NCBI GenBank assembly: GCA_902592715.1
Contig: CACJFS010000008.1
Location: 1-54,175, forward strand
From: an uncultured Pelagibacteraceae bacterium
Lineage (GTDB): Bacteria > Pseudomonadota > Alphaproteobacteria > Pelagibacterales > Pelagibacteraceae
DNA: 54,175 nt
Direction of reading: 5' to 3'
Position 1 is the stretch's first letter. Every line of letters begins with the position of its first letter. The position numbers and the translations under genes were made by a program. The notes beneath the pieces are model-generated. The model saw nothing but the letters and a program-made list of their open reading frames with translations, had not been told where the DNA came from and made no database searches. Positions 18,540 to 26,710 of the stretch are shown here, one piece after another.

Positions 18540-19130
18540 ATGAAACGTAAAGCTAAAATAAGTAGAAAAACAAAAGAGACCAACATCAGTGTTGATTTAA
18601 ATATTGATGGTAAAGGTAAGTACAAAGTTGATACAGGCATAGGATTTTTAGATCACATGCTTGAGCAATTATCAAAACACTCATCAATGGATATGAATAT
18701 TAAAGCTAAAGGTGATACGCACATTGATCTTCACCACACAACTGAAGATACAGGAATTGCAATTGGTGAATGTTTGAAAAAAGCATCAAAAAAGTTTGTT
18801 GGAATTAAAAGGTACGCCCACGCAATGATTCCAATGGATGAAACACTAACTAGAGTTGCAATCGATGTTTCAAACAGACCTTATCTAATTTGGAAAGTAA
18901 AATTGAAAGTAGAAAAATTAGGTGAGATGGATACAGAATTATTTAAAGAATGGTTCCAAGCGTTCTCACAGGCTGCAGGAATTACTTTGCACGTAGAAAA
19001 TATTTACGGCGATAACAGTCACCACATAATTGAGTCTTGCTTTAAAGGATTGGCAAGATCATTACGTACTGCTTTGGAAATGGATCCAAGAAACAAAACT
19101 ACAATACCTTCTACAAAAGGTTCTTTATAA
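18540..19130 (+). CDS. hisB: imidazoleglycerol-phosphate dehydratase
   Basis: HisB dehydrates imidazole glycerol phosphate to imidazole acetol phosphate in histidine synthesis. The 196-residue single-domain form (no phosphatase fusion) has [16 protein letters not shown], the metal-binding [34 protein letters not shown] and the second metal-binding motif [20 protein letters not shown]. It starts the operon hisB-hisH-FkbM-hisA-hisF-hisE, matching alphaproteobacterial order apart from the inserted gene. Confidence 0.96.
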   Translation: MKRKAKISRKTKETNISVDLNIDGKGKYKVDTGIGFLDHMLEQLSKHSSMDMNIKAKGDTHIDLHHTTEDTGIAIGECLKKASKKFVGIKRYAHAMIPMDETLTRVAIDVSNRPYLIWKVKLKVEKLGEMDTELFKEWFQAFSQAAGITLHVENIYGDNSHHIIESCFKGLARSLRTALEMDPRNKTTIPSTKGSL

Positions 19131-19135
19131 ATTTA

Positions 19136-19762
19136 ATGAATGTCACAATTGTTGACTACAATTCAGGTAACATAAGTTCTGTAATTAATTCGTTTAAAGA
19201 AGTTGTAAAAGGTAAAGTAAATATTGATGTAACATCTGATCTTAAAACAATAAAAACTAGCGATAAGGTTGTATTGCCTGGGCAGGGATCTTTTAAAAGT
19301 TGCATCGACGGACTGAATGGTATTAATGGTTTGATTGATACTCTTAATGAGTTTGCAGTTATTAACAAGAAGCCACTTCTTGGAATTTGTGTTGGTCTTC
19401 AAATGTTCGCTGACGTTGGATATGAGGAAGTTGAGACTAAAGGTCTAGGATGGATTTCAGGTAAAGTTTCTAAAATTGATAACCAAGGCGGTAAATTTAA
19501 ACTTCCACATATTGGCTGGAACGAAATAAATATAGTTAAAGATAGTAACCTTTTTAAAAATGTAAAAAATAAATCCCATATGTATTTTGTGCACAGTTAT
19601 GAGTTTATCCCAGATGACAAATTAGTAATTTCAGCAACTACTGATTATTCATCCACTGTTGTTTGCGCTATTGAAAAGGAAAATATATTTGGCACTCAAT
19701 TTCACCCAGAAAAAAGTGATAATATAGGTCTTAAAATAATTAAAAATTTTATAAATTTATAA
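19136..19762 (+). CDS. hisH: imidazole glycerol phosphate synthase glutaminase subunit
   Basis: HisH releases ammonia from glutamine and channels it to HisF. The 208-residue protein is a class I glutamine amidotransferase with nucleophile C85 in LLGICVGLQMF and the other triad members H190 and E192 in GTQFHPEKSD. The oxyanion-strand motif VVLPGQGSF is present. Its TAA stop overlaps the ATG of the next gene by one base (TAATG), giving tight coupling. Confidence 0.95.
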   Translation: MNVTIVDYNSGNISSVINSFKEVVKGKVNIDVTSDLKTIKTSDKVVLPGQGSFKSCIDGLNGINGLIDTLNEFAVINKKPLLGICVGLQMFADVGYEEVETKGLGWISGKVSKIDNQGGKFKLPHIGWNEINIVKDSNLFKNVKNKSHMYFVHSYEFIPDDKLVISATTDYSSTVVCAIEKENIFGTQFHPEKSDNIGLKIIKNFINL

Positions 19763-20535
19763 TGATCAAGCATTTAGTAAGATTACCTTTTTTAAAAAAA
19801 CTAGTTTCATCAATAGGAACTAGGTTTTTAAAATTTTTCAAAAAAAATAGAAACTATTTTAAAGTTAATAATATTTATTTTTACTTAGATTTTTTAGATC
19901 CAATTGATAGAGAAATAATCTTGACTCACAAGTATGAGAGTGATCAGGTTATTTTTTTAGAAGATCAAATGAAACAAACTTCATTTTCATATTTTTTAGA
20001 CATCGGATCTAATTGTGGGTACTATTCTTTTTACCTTGCAGACAAATTTAAAGATTTAAAAATTAAAGCTTATGAACCAAATATTGATGCTTACAACAAA
20101 TCCTATAAAACACTGTTAAAGAATTCTTTTAATAATATTGAAATATTTAATTTTGGATTATCTGATATAAATCAGAAAACTAAGATTAGATCTATGATTA
20201 AAGATGGATTTGTTCAATCAAACTCTTCAGTTTTGTACACTAATCATCAATTTGACCCAGAAGACTTTGATGTAAGAGAGGCAACTTTTAAAGCTGGGGA
20301 TGAAGTCCTAACCTTTAAAAATGAAAAATTATCTATCAAAATTGATGTTGAAGGACATGAAATTTATACCTTAAAAGGTCTGACAAATAATTTAAAAAAT
20401 AATGAGTGTTTATTGCTAATAGAAATAAGTGAGAGAAATTACCATGAAGCAAATAAATTTTTAGATACTGTTGGTTATAAGAATATTTTTAAATCTAAGT
20501 TTAGGCCTGATTATATTTATACTAATATTAACTAA
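19762..20535 (+). CDS. FkbM-family SAM-dependent methyltransferase
   Basis: A probable O-methyltransferase of the FkbM family; the substrate is unknown. The 257-residue protein has the SAM-binding motif I FLDIGSNCGYYSFYLAD, followed by KAYEPNIDAYNKSYKTL (acidic loop) and the FkbM-typical KIDVEGHEIYTLKG and ECLLLIEISERN. It is inserted between hisH and hisA with one-base stop/start overlaps on both sides, so it is co-translated with the his genes. FkbM enzymes usually modify polyketides or sugars, which does not fit histidine synthesis; I infer insertion into the operon rather than a histidine role. Confidence 0.85.
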   Translation: MIKHLVRLPFLKKLVSSIGTRFLKFFKKNRNYFKVNNIYFYLDFLDPIDREIILTHKYESDQVIFLEDQMKQTSFSYFLDIGSNCGYYSFYLADKFKDLKIKAYEPNIDAYNKSYKTLLKNSFNNIEIFNFGLSDINQKTKIRSMIKDGFVQSNSSVLYTNHQFDPEDFDVREATFKAGDEVLTFKNEKLSIKIDVEGHEIYTLKGLTNNLKNNECLLLIEISERNYHEANKFLDTVGYKNIFKSKFRPDYIYTNIN

Positions 20536-21260
20536 TGAAAATTTTTCCTGCTATAGATATAAAAGATAAAAAGTGCGTTAGACTGGTTAAAGGAGACTTT
20601 AATAACCAAACTGAGTACGATATTTCACCTATTGATCAAGCTAATAAATACAAAGATCACGGATTTAAAAACTTGCACATAGTTGACTTGGATGGAGCTT
20701 TAACTGGGGAGACTGTTAATATTGATATTATTGAGGAAATTGTTGGTAAATTTGATCTTAAAATTGAAATAGGTGGTGGTGTAAGAAACTTTGAAAGTAT
20801 TAAAAAATATATAGACGTTGGAGTTGAGAAAGTAATTTTAGGAAGTGCTGCAATTAAAGATAAAAATTTTTTAAAAGAAGCGTGTGAAAAATTTCTAAAT
20901 AAAATTGCTTTAGGTCTAGATGCTAAAGATGGTTATTTATCTGTATCTGGATGGAAAGAAAATTCTAATTTAAAAACTTTAGATTTCCTAAAAGATGTAA
21001 TTGATTATGGAGTTAGTAGATTAATTTATACAGATATTAACAGAGATGGAATGAAGTTAAGTCCAAATTTTAGTGAAACAGAAAATGTTGCAAATAATTC
21101 AAATTGCCCAGTAATTATATCTGGAGGTGTTTCTTCAATAGATGATATTAGAAAAGCAAAAGAAATAGGAAATAAAAATATTGAGGGAATTATTGTTGGT
21201 AAAGCCATATATGATGGTGATATTAAATTAGATGAACTTGCAAAAGAAATAGATGCTTAA
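20535..21260 (+). CDS. hisA: ProFAR isomerase (phosphoribosylformimino-AICAR-phosphate isomerase)
   Basis: HisA performs the Amadori rearrangement of ProFAR to PRFAR. The 241-residue TIM barrel has the catalytic acids D8 (FPAIDIKD) and D129 (LGLDAKDG), plus [20 protein letters not shown] and the C-terminal phosphate-binding IISGGVSS and IVGKAIYDG. The start overlaps the FkbM stop and the end overlaps hisF by eight bases. Confidence 0.95.
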   Translation: MKIFPAIDIKDKKCVRLVKGDFNNQTEYDISPIDQANKYKDHGFKNLHIVDLDGALTGETVNIDIIEEIVGKFDLKIEIGGGVRNFESIKKYIDVGVEKVILGSAAIKDKNFLKEACEKFLNKIALGLDAKDGYLSVSGWKENSNLKTLDFLKDVIDYGVSRLIYTDINRDGMKLSPNFSETENVANNSNCPVIISGGVSSIDDIRKAKEIGNKNIEGIIVGKAIYDGDIKLDELAKEIDA

Positions 21261-22008
21261 AAATAGAATTATACCCTGTTTAGATGTTAAAAATGGTAGA
21301 GTTGTTAAAGGTATAAACTTTGTTGATTTACAAGATGCAGGTGATCCTGTTGAACAAGCAAAAATATATAGTGATGGCGGTGCTGATGAGATTTGTTTTT
21401 TAGATATAACTGCTTCAAATGAAAATAGAGATACTATTTATGAAGTAGTAAAAGATACATCTAAAAAATGTTTTGTACCTTTAACAGTGGGTGGAGGAGT
21501 AAGAAGTGTAGAAGATATTAGTAAACTATTAAATTGTGGTGCTGATAAAGTTTCAATTAATACAGCTGCAGTTCAAAATGCAGATGTAGTAGTTCAAAGT
21601 TCAAAAAAATTTGGTTCACAGTGTATTGTTGTTGCAATAGATGCTAAGAAAAATGGAGATAAATGGGAAGTTTTTACTCATGGAGGACGAAACAATACTG
21701 GAATTGATGCTATAGAGTTTGCAAAAAAGATGGAAGAGAGTGGTGCAGGTGAGTTGTTGGTCACTTCAATGGATAGAGATGGTACCCAGGTAGGCTATGA
21801 CATTGATCTCATGTCAAGAATTTCATCTATGGTAAACATACCCACAATAGCATCAGGAGGAGTGGGTGATCTTGATCACTTAGTCGATGGCATCAAATTA
21901 GGCAATGCTAGTGCCGTTTTGGCAGCATCTATATTTCACTATGGTAAATATTCTGTCAAAGAAGCTAAAGAATATTTGGACTCAAAAGGAATACCTGTTA
22001 GGATTTGA
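21253..22008 (+). CDS. hisF: imidazole glycerol phosphate synthase cyclase subunit
   Basis: HisF uses ammonia from HisH to convert PRFAR to imidazole glycerol phosphate and AICAR. The 251-residue TIM barrel has catalytic D11 ([12 protein letters not shown]) and D130 (VVAIDAKK), with LTVGGGVRS and IASGGVGD as phosphate-binding loops. It overlaps hisA by eight bases and is followed one base later by hisE. The AICAR by-product can be recycled by PurH, which is also encoded in this window. Confidence 0.96.
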   Translation: MLKNRIIPCLDVKNGRVVKGINFVDLQDAGDPVEQAKIYSDGGADEICFLDITASNENRDTIYEVVKDTSKKCFVPLTVGGGVRSVEDISKLLNCGADKVSINTAAVQNADVVVQSSKKFGSQCIVVAIDAKKNGDKWEVFTHGGRNNTGIDAIEFAKKMEESGAGELLVTSMDRDGTQVGYDIDLMSRISSMVNIPTIASGGVGDLDHLVDGIKLGNASAVLAASIFHYGKYSVKEAKEYLDSKGIPVRI

Positions 22009-22009
22009 G

Positions 22010-22282
22010 ATGCTAAATACCCTTGAGAGCCTATTTAAACTTGCGAGAGAAAGAAAATCTTCACCAGTCGATGGTTCTTATACTAACAAACTCCTAAGTG
22101 ATAAATCTTTGAGCAAGGCAAAAGTTTTAGAAGAAATAAATGAATTGATAGAGGCAGTAGAAGAAGATACAAATAAAATTCATGAAGCTGCAGATGTGTT
22201 TTATCATCTAGCTATGTACCTTGAAGCAAACAATATTAAGATTGAAGATGTAATGAGTGAATTAGACAAAAGAAAAAAATGA
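22010..22282 (+). CDS. hisE: phosphoribosyl-ATP pyrophosphatase
   Basis: HisE hydrolyses phosphoribosyl-ATP to phosphoribosyl-AMP. The protein is a stand-alone, 90-residue MazG-like all-alpha form starting MLNTLESLFKLARERKSS. The metal-binding helix KVLEEINELIEAVEEDTNKIHEAADVFYHLAMYLE has the EExxE and ExxD pattern. An open frame runs back to 21905 inside hisF, but the ATG at 22010, one base after the hisF stop, gives the normal family length and is the credible start. Its stop overlaps the next ATG. Confidence 0.93.
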   Translation: MLNTLESLFKLARERKSSPVDGSYTNKLLSDKSLSKAKVLEEINELIEAVEEDTNKIHEAADVFYHLAMYLEANNIKIEDVMSELDKRKK

Positions 22283-23217
22283 GCCATAAATTTTATAAAC
22301 CTGCAAGATCAAGATTGCAAAGAAGTGAATTAGCAGTTCCAGGTTCATCACCTAAAATGTTTGAAAAAGCTCTAAGTTCAGCAGCCGATTATGTTTTTTT
22401 AGATCTTGAAGATGCAGTTTCTCCAAATGATAAAATAACTGCAAGAGCAAATGTTATTAAAGCTTTGAATGAAATGGATTGGAGAGGTAGTGGTAAAACT
22501 ATTTCTGTACGAATAAATAGTTTAGATACTCATTACATGTATTCAGATCTAATTGAGATTGTTGAACAAGCTGGAGAAAATGTAGATACAATTTTAATTC
22601 CAAAAGCAGGAACAGCAAGCGATGTTTATATGGTTGATTGTTTGTTAACTCAAATAGAGACAAATAAAAAATTAAAAAATAAAATTGGAATAGAATGTCT
22701 GATTGAGACAGCATTAGGAATGTCAAATATTAAAGAAATTGCAACTTCAAGTGAAAGATTAGAGGCATTGCATTTTGGTGTTGCAGATTATGCAGCAAGT
22801 TTAAGGGCAAGAACAACTGTTATAGGTGGTCTTAATGAAAATTATCCAGGAGACCAGTGGCATCATGGTTTATCTGAATTAGTAATGACTTGCAGAGCGT
22901 ATGGAATAAGAGCAATAGACGGACCTTTTGGAGATTTTAATGATCCAGATGCTTACACAGCAGCTGCTAAAAGAGGTGCTGCAATTGGTATTGAGGGTAA
23001 ATGGGCAATACATCCTTCACAAATTGCATTAGCAAACAATGTATTCTCTCCACCAGAAGCAGAGGTTACTAAGGCTAAAAGGATCTTGGAAGAGCTAGAA
23101 AAGGCCGCCAAAGAAGGTAAAGGAGCTGCTCAGCTTGATGGCAGAATGATAGATGCTGCATCAGCTAAAATGGCTGAAAACATTGTAAATATCGATAAGT
23201 TAATTCATATTAAATAA
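22279..23217 (+). CDS. mcl: L-malyl-CoA lyase (HpcH/HpaI/CitE family)
   Basis: Probable L-malyl-CoA/beta-methylmalyl-CoA lyase, cleaving malyl-CoA to acetyl-CoA and glyoxylate or the reverse. The 312-residue protein matches the Rhodobacter Mcl1 layout: LAVPGSSPKMFEKALSSAAD, the Mg2+-binding VFLDLEDAVSPNDK, SVRINSLDT, ILIPKAG, and the C-terminal IDGPFGDFND and GKWAIHPSQI. The next two genes encode a malate-CoA ligase-like pair, which supplies malyl-CoA and supports this substrate over citryl-CoA. The ATG overlaps the hisE stop (ATGA). Confidence 0.82.
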   Translation: MSHKFYKPARSRLQRSELAVPGSSPKMFEKALSSAADYVFLDLEDAVSPNDKITARANVIKALNEMDWRGSGKTISVRINSLDTHYMYSDLIEIVEQAGENVDTILIPKAGTASDVYMVDCLLTQIETNKKLKNKIGIECLIETALGMSNIKEIATSSERLEALHFGVADYAASLRARTTVIGGLNENYPGDQWHHGLSELVMTCRAYGIRAIDGPFGDFNDPDAYTAAAKRGAAIGIEGKWAIHPSQIALANNVFSPPEAEVTKAKRILEELEKAAKEGKGAAQLDGRMIDAASAKMAENIVNIDKLIHIK

Positions 23218-23225
23218 ATAAAATT

Positions 23226-24389
23226 ATGGACATTCACGAATATCAAGCAAAGAAAATACTTTCAGATTTTGGAGTAACAATTCCTAGAGGTGGAATTGTT
23301 TACAGCCCAGAGAATGCTGAGAATAAAGCTAGAGAAATTGGTGGATCAAGATGGGTAGTTAAAGCGCAAATTCATTCTGGTGCTAGAGGTAAAGCTGGAG
23401 GGATAATTGTTTGTAATACTCCATTAGAAGTTGCTCAAGCGACAGATAAATTATTAGGAAAAAAATTAGTAACAAATCAAACAGGACCTGAAGGAAAAAT
23501 AGTAAACAGAATTTATATCGAAGAAGCTACAGATATCGAAAAGGAATTATATTTAGGATTGGTTTTTGATAGGAGCTCAGAAAGTATTATGGTTGTTGCA
23601 TCCACAGAAGGTGGAATGAGCGTTGAAGAAATTTCAAAGGAAAAACCAGAAACAATTATTAGATCTAAAATTGAAGTTGCGGTTGGAATGCAAAATTTTC
23701 AAGCCAGAGAATTAGCATTTGGTCTTGGAATAGAGCCAGACTTAATTAGAAGAGCTTCTGATACTATTATTGGATGTTATAAAGCTTTCAGTGAATTAGA
23801 TGCAACAATGGTTGAAGTTAATCCATTAGTTATTTCTAAACAAAAGCAAATATTAGCTTTAGATTGTAAAATGAGTTTTGATAACAATGCAATGTTTAGA
23901 AGAAGTCAAGTTTCTGAGCTAAGAGATAAAACACAAGAAGATTCAAAAGAAATTTTTGCATCAGACAGAGGTTTAAACTATGTCAGTTTAGATGGAAATA
24001 TAGGCAACATAATAAACGGTGCTGGTCTTGCGATGGCATCTATGGATATGATTAAATTAGCTGGAGGAACTCCTGCAAATTTTTTAGATGTAGGAGGTGG
24101 AGCAACGCCGGAAAAAATAGTTAAAGCCTTTAAACTAGTTACAATGGATGAAAAAGTTAAAGTAATTCTCGTAAATATTTTTGCTGGTATCAATAGATGT
24201 GATTGGGTTGCAGAAGGAATTGTAGATGCATTAAAAAAAATTGAAATTAAAGTTCCATTAGTTATTCGTCTAGCAGGTACCAATGTCGAAAAAGGAAATA
24301 AAATCTTAAAAGAAAGTAAAATAAATTATATTGAGGCAAATACTTTAGAGGATGCAGCTAATAAAGCAGTTGCAGCACTAAATAAATAA
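23226..24389 (+). CDS. mtkA: malate-CoA ligase (or succinyl-CoA synthetase) beta subunit
   Basis: ADP-forming acyl-CoA ligase beta subunit with ATP-grasp domain, 387 residues. [17 protein letters not shown] opens it; [16 protein letters not shown] is the nucleotide-binding region, VEVNPLV carries a metal ligand, and [13 protein letters not shown] plus [16 protein letters not shown] form the CoA-ligase domain. The [11 protein letters not shown] and [13 protein letters not shown] segments resemble Methylobacterium MtkA, where E. coli SucC reads differently (GIVRCDLIADG). With mcl directly upstream I infer malate as substrate. Succinyl-CoA synthetase remains possible, since the two families overlap. 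Confidence 0.75.
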   Translation: [387 protein letters not shown]

Positions 24390-24392
24390 ATC

Positions 24393-25280
24393 ATGACTGT
24401 TCTTGTAAATAAAAATAGTAAGATAATAATTCAAGGTTTTACTGGTAAAATGGGTTCTTTTCATGCAGATGAGATGATAAAATATGGTTCAAATGTTGTT
24501 GGTGGAGTAACTCCAGGAAAAGGAGGATCAAAACATTTAAATTTACCTGTATTTAATACAGTTAAAGATGCTGTGAATGAAACAGGAGCCGACTCTTCAA
24601 TTTTATTTGTACCCCCAGCTTTTGCAGCTGACTCCGCAATGGAAGCAGCGGATGCTGGAATAAAAATATGTGTAGCTATAGTTGACGGAATACCTTCTCA
24701 TGACATGATTAGAATAAAAAGATATATGAGAAGATACACTAAAAGTTCTAAAATGACATTAGTTGGACCAAACTGTGCCGGAATTATAAGTCCTGGAAAA
24801 TCAATGTTAGGAATAATGCCAGGTCATATTTATAAAGAAGGAAGAGTTGGAATTATTAGTAGATCAGGAACATTAGGTTATGAAGCTGCTCAACAACTTA
24901 AAAATTTAAATATAGGTGTCTCTACAAGTGTAGGCATTGGAGGAGATCCAATAAATGGAAGTTCATTTAGAGATATAATTGAAAAGTTTGAAACAGATGA
25001 TGAGACCGATGCAATATTAATGATTGGTGAAATTGGTGGACCACAGGAAGTCGCTGCAGGAGAGTTTGCAAAAGAAAATATGAAAAAACCCGTAATTGCA
25101 TATATTGCTGGATTAACAGCTCCAAAAGGAAGAGTAATGGGTCATGCAGGTGCAATAGTTTCAGCTTATGGAGAGAGTGCAATTGAAAAAGTTGAAATTT
25201 TAAAAGAATGCGGAATTACAATTTCCAAAAATCCATCTGTTATGGGAGACACAGTTAAATCAGTTTTAGAAAAAATGTAG
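24393..25280 (+). CDS. mtkB: malate-CoA ligase (or succinyl-CoA synthetase) alpha subunit
   Basis: Partner alpha subunit, 295 residues, with a CoA-binding Rossmann domain ([19 protein letters not shown]) and the ligase domain carrying the phosphorylated histidine, H251 in MGHAGAI. The loop [21 protein letters not shown] is the MtkB form; succinyl-CoA synthetases typically have [41 protein letters not shown] is also MtkB-like. It is three bases after the beta subunit. Together with Mcl, the pair would link malate, malyl-CoA, acetyl-CoA and glyoxylate with ATP/ADP turnover. Confidence 0.78.
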   Translation: [295 protein letters not shown]

Positions 25281-25282
25281 TC

Positions 25283-25648
25283 ATGAGTTATGATGATAAT
25301 AATATATTTGCAAAAATATTAAGAAACGAGATACCTTGTAATAAAATCTATGAAGATGAATTTGTTTTGTCTTTTCATGATATAAATCCTCAAAAAAAAA
25401 TTCATGCATTAGTAATCCCAAAAGGTAAGTATATTGACTTAGATGACTTTAGTCAAAACGCATCACCTAATGAAATGGTTGGATTACTCAAGGGTATAAA
25501 TATTGTTGCAAAGAAATTAAACATATCTGTTGATACAGGCAAGGGATACAGAGCTCTAGCAAATATAAGTGAGGACGGTGGACAAGAAGTTCCCCATTTG
25601 CATTTTCATTTGTTTGGTGGAGAGAAAATTGGTAAAATGGTCTCGTGA
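25283..25648 (+). CDS. hinT: HIT-family nucleotide hydrolase (HinT-like)
   Basis: A histidine-triad purine nucleoside phosphoramidase-like protein of 121 residues. NIFAKILRNEIPCNKIYEDE opens it, SFHDINPQKKIHALVIPK follows, and the triad HLHFHLFGG is near the C-terminus with all histidines present. HIT genes often follow hisE in alphaproteobacteria; here the malyl-CoA module lies between. It begins two bases after the mtkB stop and overlaps the GNAT gene. Confidence 0.93.
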   Translation: MSYDDNNIFAKILRNEIPCNKIYEDEFVLSFHDINPQKKIHALVIPKGKYIDLDDFSQNASPNEMVGLLKGINIVAKKLNISVDTGKGYRALANISEDGGQEVPHLHFHLFGGEKIGKMVS

Positions 25649-26157
25649 AAATTAATGTAGACAGAAGTTTCTTAGAAATTAATTCAGCAAGAGACTTAAA
25701 CTACTCAAAAAGTCCAGGGCCTAACTTCAAAATTATTCAATTAGACCCACCTGATTTCCAATTAAACAAGTTTTTTTACAAACAAATTGGAAGAAAACAT
25801 AGATGGATAGATAGGTTAGTTTGGGCAGATAAAAAATGGATTGAGTATGTTGAAAATTCAAGAATAAAAACCTTTATTTTAAAAGATAATAACAACTTAG
25901 CCGGATATTATGAAACTATCCATGATCTTGATAACAATCATTCAGAAATTGCATATTTTGGTATTTTAGAGGAATATTTTGGAAAAAAATGCGGTGGCTA
26001 TCTTCTCTCTGAGGCTATTAAGAAACTATTCGAAGAAGGAATGTCAAGAGTCTGGCTACATACTTGTTCACTTGACCATGAAAATGCTATTAAAAATTAT
26101 TTAGCTAGAGGGATGCAGGTATTTAAATCTGAAAAAATAAATATTGAGATTAATTAG
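25645..26157 (+). CDS. GNAT-family N-acetyltransferase
   Basis: A 170-residue GNAT protein; the acceptor is unknown. The acetyl-CoA-binding stretch EEYFGKKCGGYLLSEAIKKLFEEG (about residues 112-135) has the Q/RxxGxG/A-like pattern, and VWLHTCSLDHENAIKNYLARGMQVFKSE is the typical C-terminal half with the asparagine and tyrosine-like region. The start is GTG, overlapping the hinT stop. Convergent with lolA with an eight-base overlap. Confidence 0.82.
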   Translation: MKINVDRSFLEINSARDLNYSKSPGPNFKIIQLDPPDFQLNKFFYKQIGRKHRWIDRLVWADKKWIEYVENSRIKTFILKDNNNLAGYYETIHDLDNNHSEIAYFGILEEYFGKKCGGYLLSEAIKKLFEEGMSRVWLHTCSLDHENAIKNYLARGMQVFKSEKINIEIN

Positions 26158-26710
26158 TATATTTTTGTATTGAAAATAATTTTTCTTCAACTTTAACGTT
26201 AATATTAATGTCACTCAAAAAAGTTTGTATTAGATTTTGATAAATATCTTTGGTTTCCCAACCCATTAAATTTAAACTTTCTTTATCAAAAAAAACTTTA
26301 ATCAAATTATTTTCATATTCAAAATTAAAGACATAAAAAAATGGATAATTCTTATCATTTTCTGCATCATTGATTTTTGAAATCAAAAATTTTTTATCAA
26401 GTATAAAATTTAAAGGTGTTTTATCTAGTGGATATCTATAGTAATTTTTGATCTTGTCTGAATTGATAACTAGAGATTTACCATTTGAAACGAGTATTTT
26501 GTTATAAATGTCATAATATTCACAAAAAATTTGCTTAGGGTATAAAATTATACATTCTCCCTTCTCAATATTATTATTATCTATCTTCTGGGTAAACTTG
26601 AATTGCAAAGATTTTATGTTTTCTAAGTGATTTATAATTTTTTGATTTGAAAAACTGTATGCATTTATATTAAAAAAAAAAATAAAAAAAAAAATTAAGT
26701 ATTTTTTCAT
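26150..26710 (-). CDS. lolA: outer-membrane lipoprotein carrier LolA
   Basis: LolA ferries lipoproteins through the periplasm. The 186-residue protein has a signal peptide (MKKYLIFFFIFFFNINAYS) followed by NHLENIKSLQFKFTQKI, typical LolA strand 1, then YDIYNKILVSNGKSLVINSDKIKNYYRYPLDKTPLNFIL, which matches the family, including the D-K-T-P loop. Its DNA contains long A/T runs in the signal region. The ATG overlaps the ftsK stop (ATGA), the usual ftsK-lolA pairing of alphaproteobacteria. Confidence 0.88.
   Translation of the reverse strand: MKKYLIFFFIFFFNINAYSFSNQKIINHLENIKSLQFKFTQKIDNNNIEKGECIILYPKQIFCEYYDIYNKILVSNGKSLVINSDKIKNYYRYPLDKTPLNFILDKKFLISKINDAENDKNYPFFYVFNFEYENNLIKVFFDKESLNLMGWETKDIYQNLIQTFLSDININVKVEEKLFSIQKYTN

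Noticed and set aside
21905..22009. Upstream extension of the hisE frame.
   Set aside because: It lies inside hisF in another frame; the ATG at 22010 gives the normal HisE length and start.
23226..25280. Calling the ligase pair plain sucCD.
   Set aside because: Loop sequences and the adjacent malyl-CoA lyase favour malate-CoA ligase, though succinyl-CoA synthetase is kept as the alternative.
26660..26706. Long A/T runs at the start of lolA, suspected phase-variable tract or frameshift.
   Set aside because: The reading frame is intact and encodes a normal signal peptide; such runs are common at this base composition.
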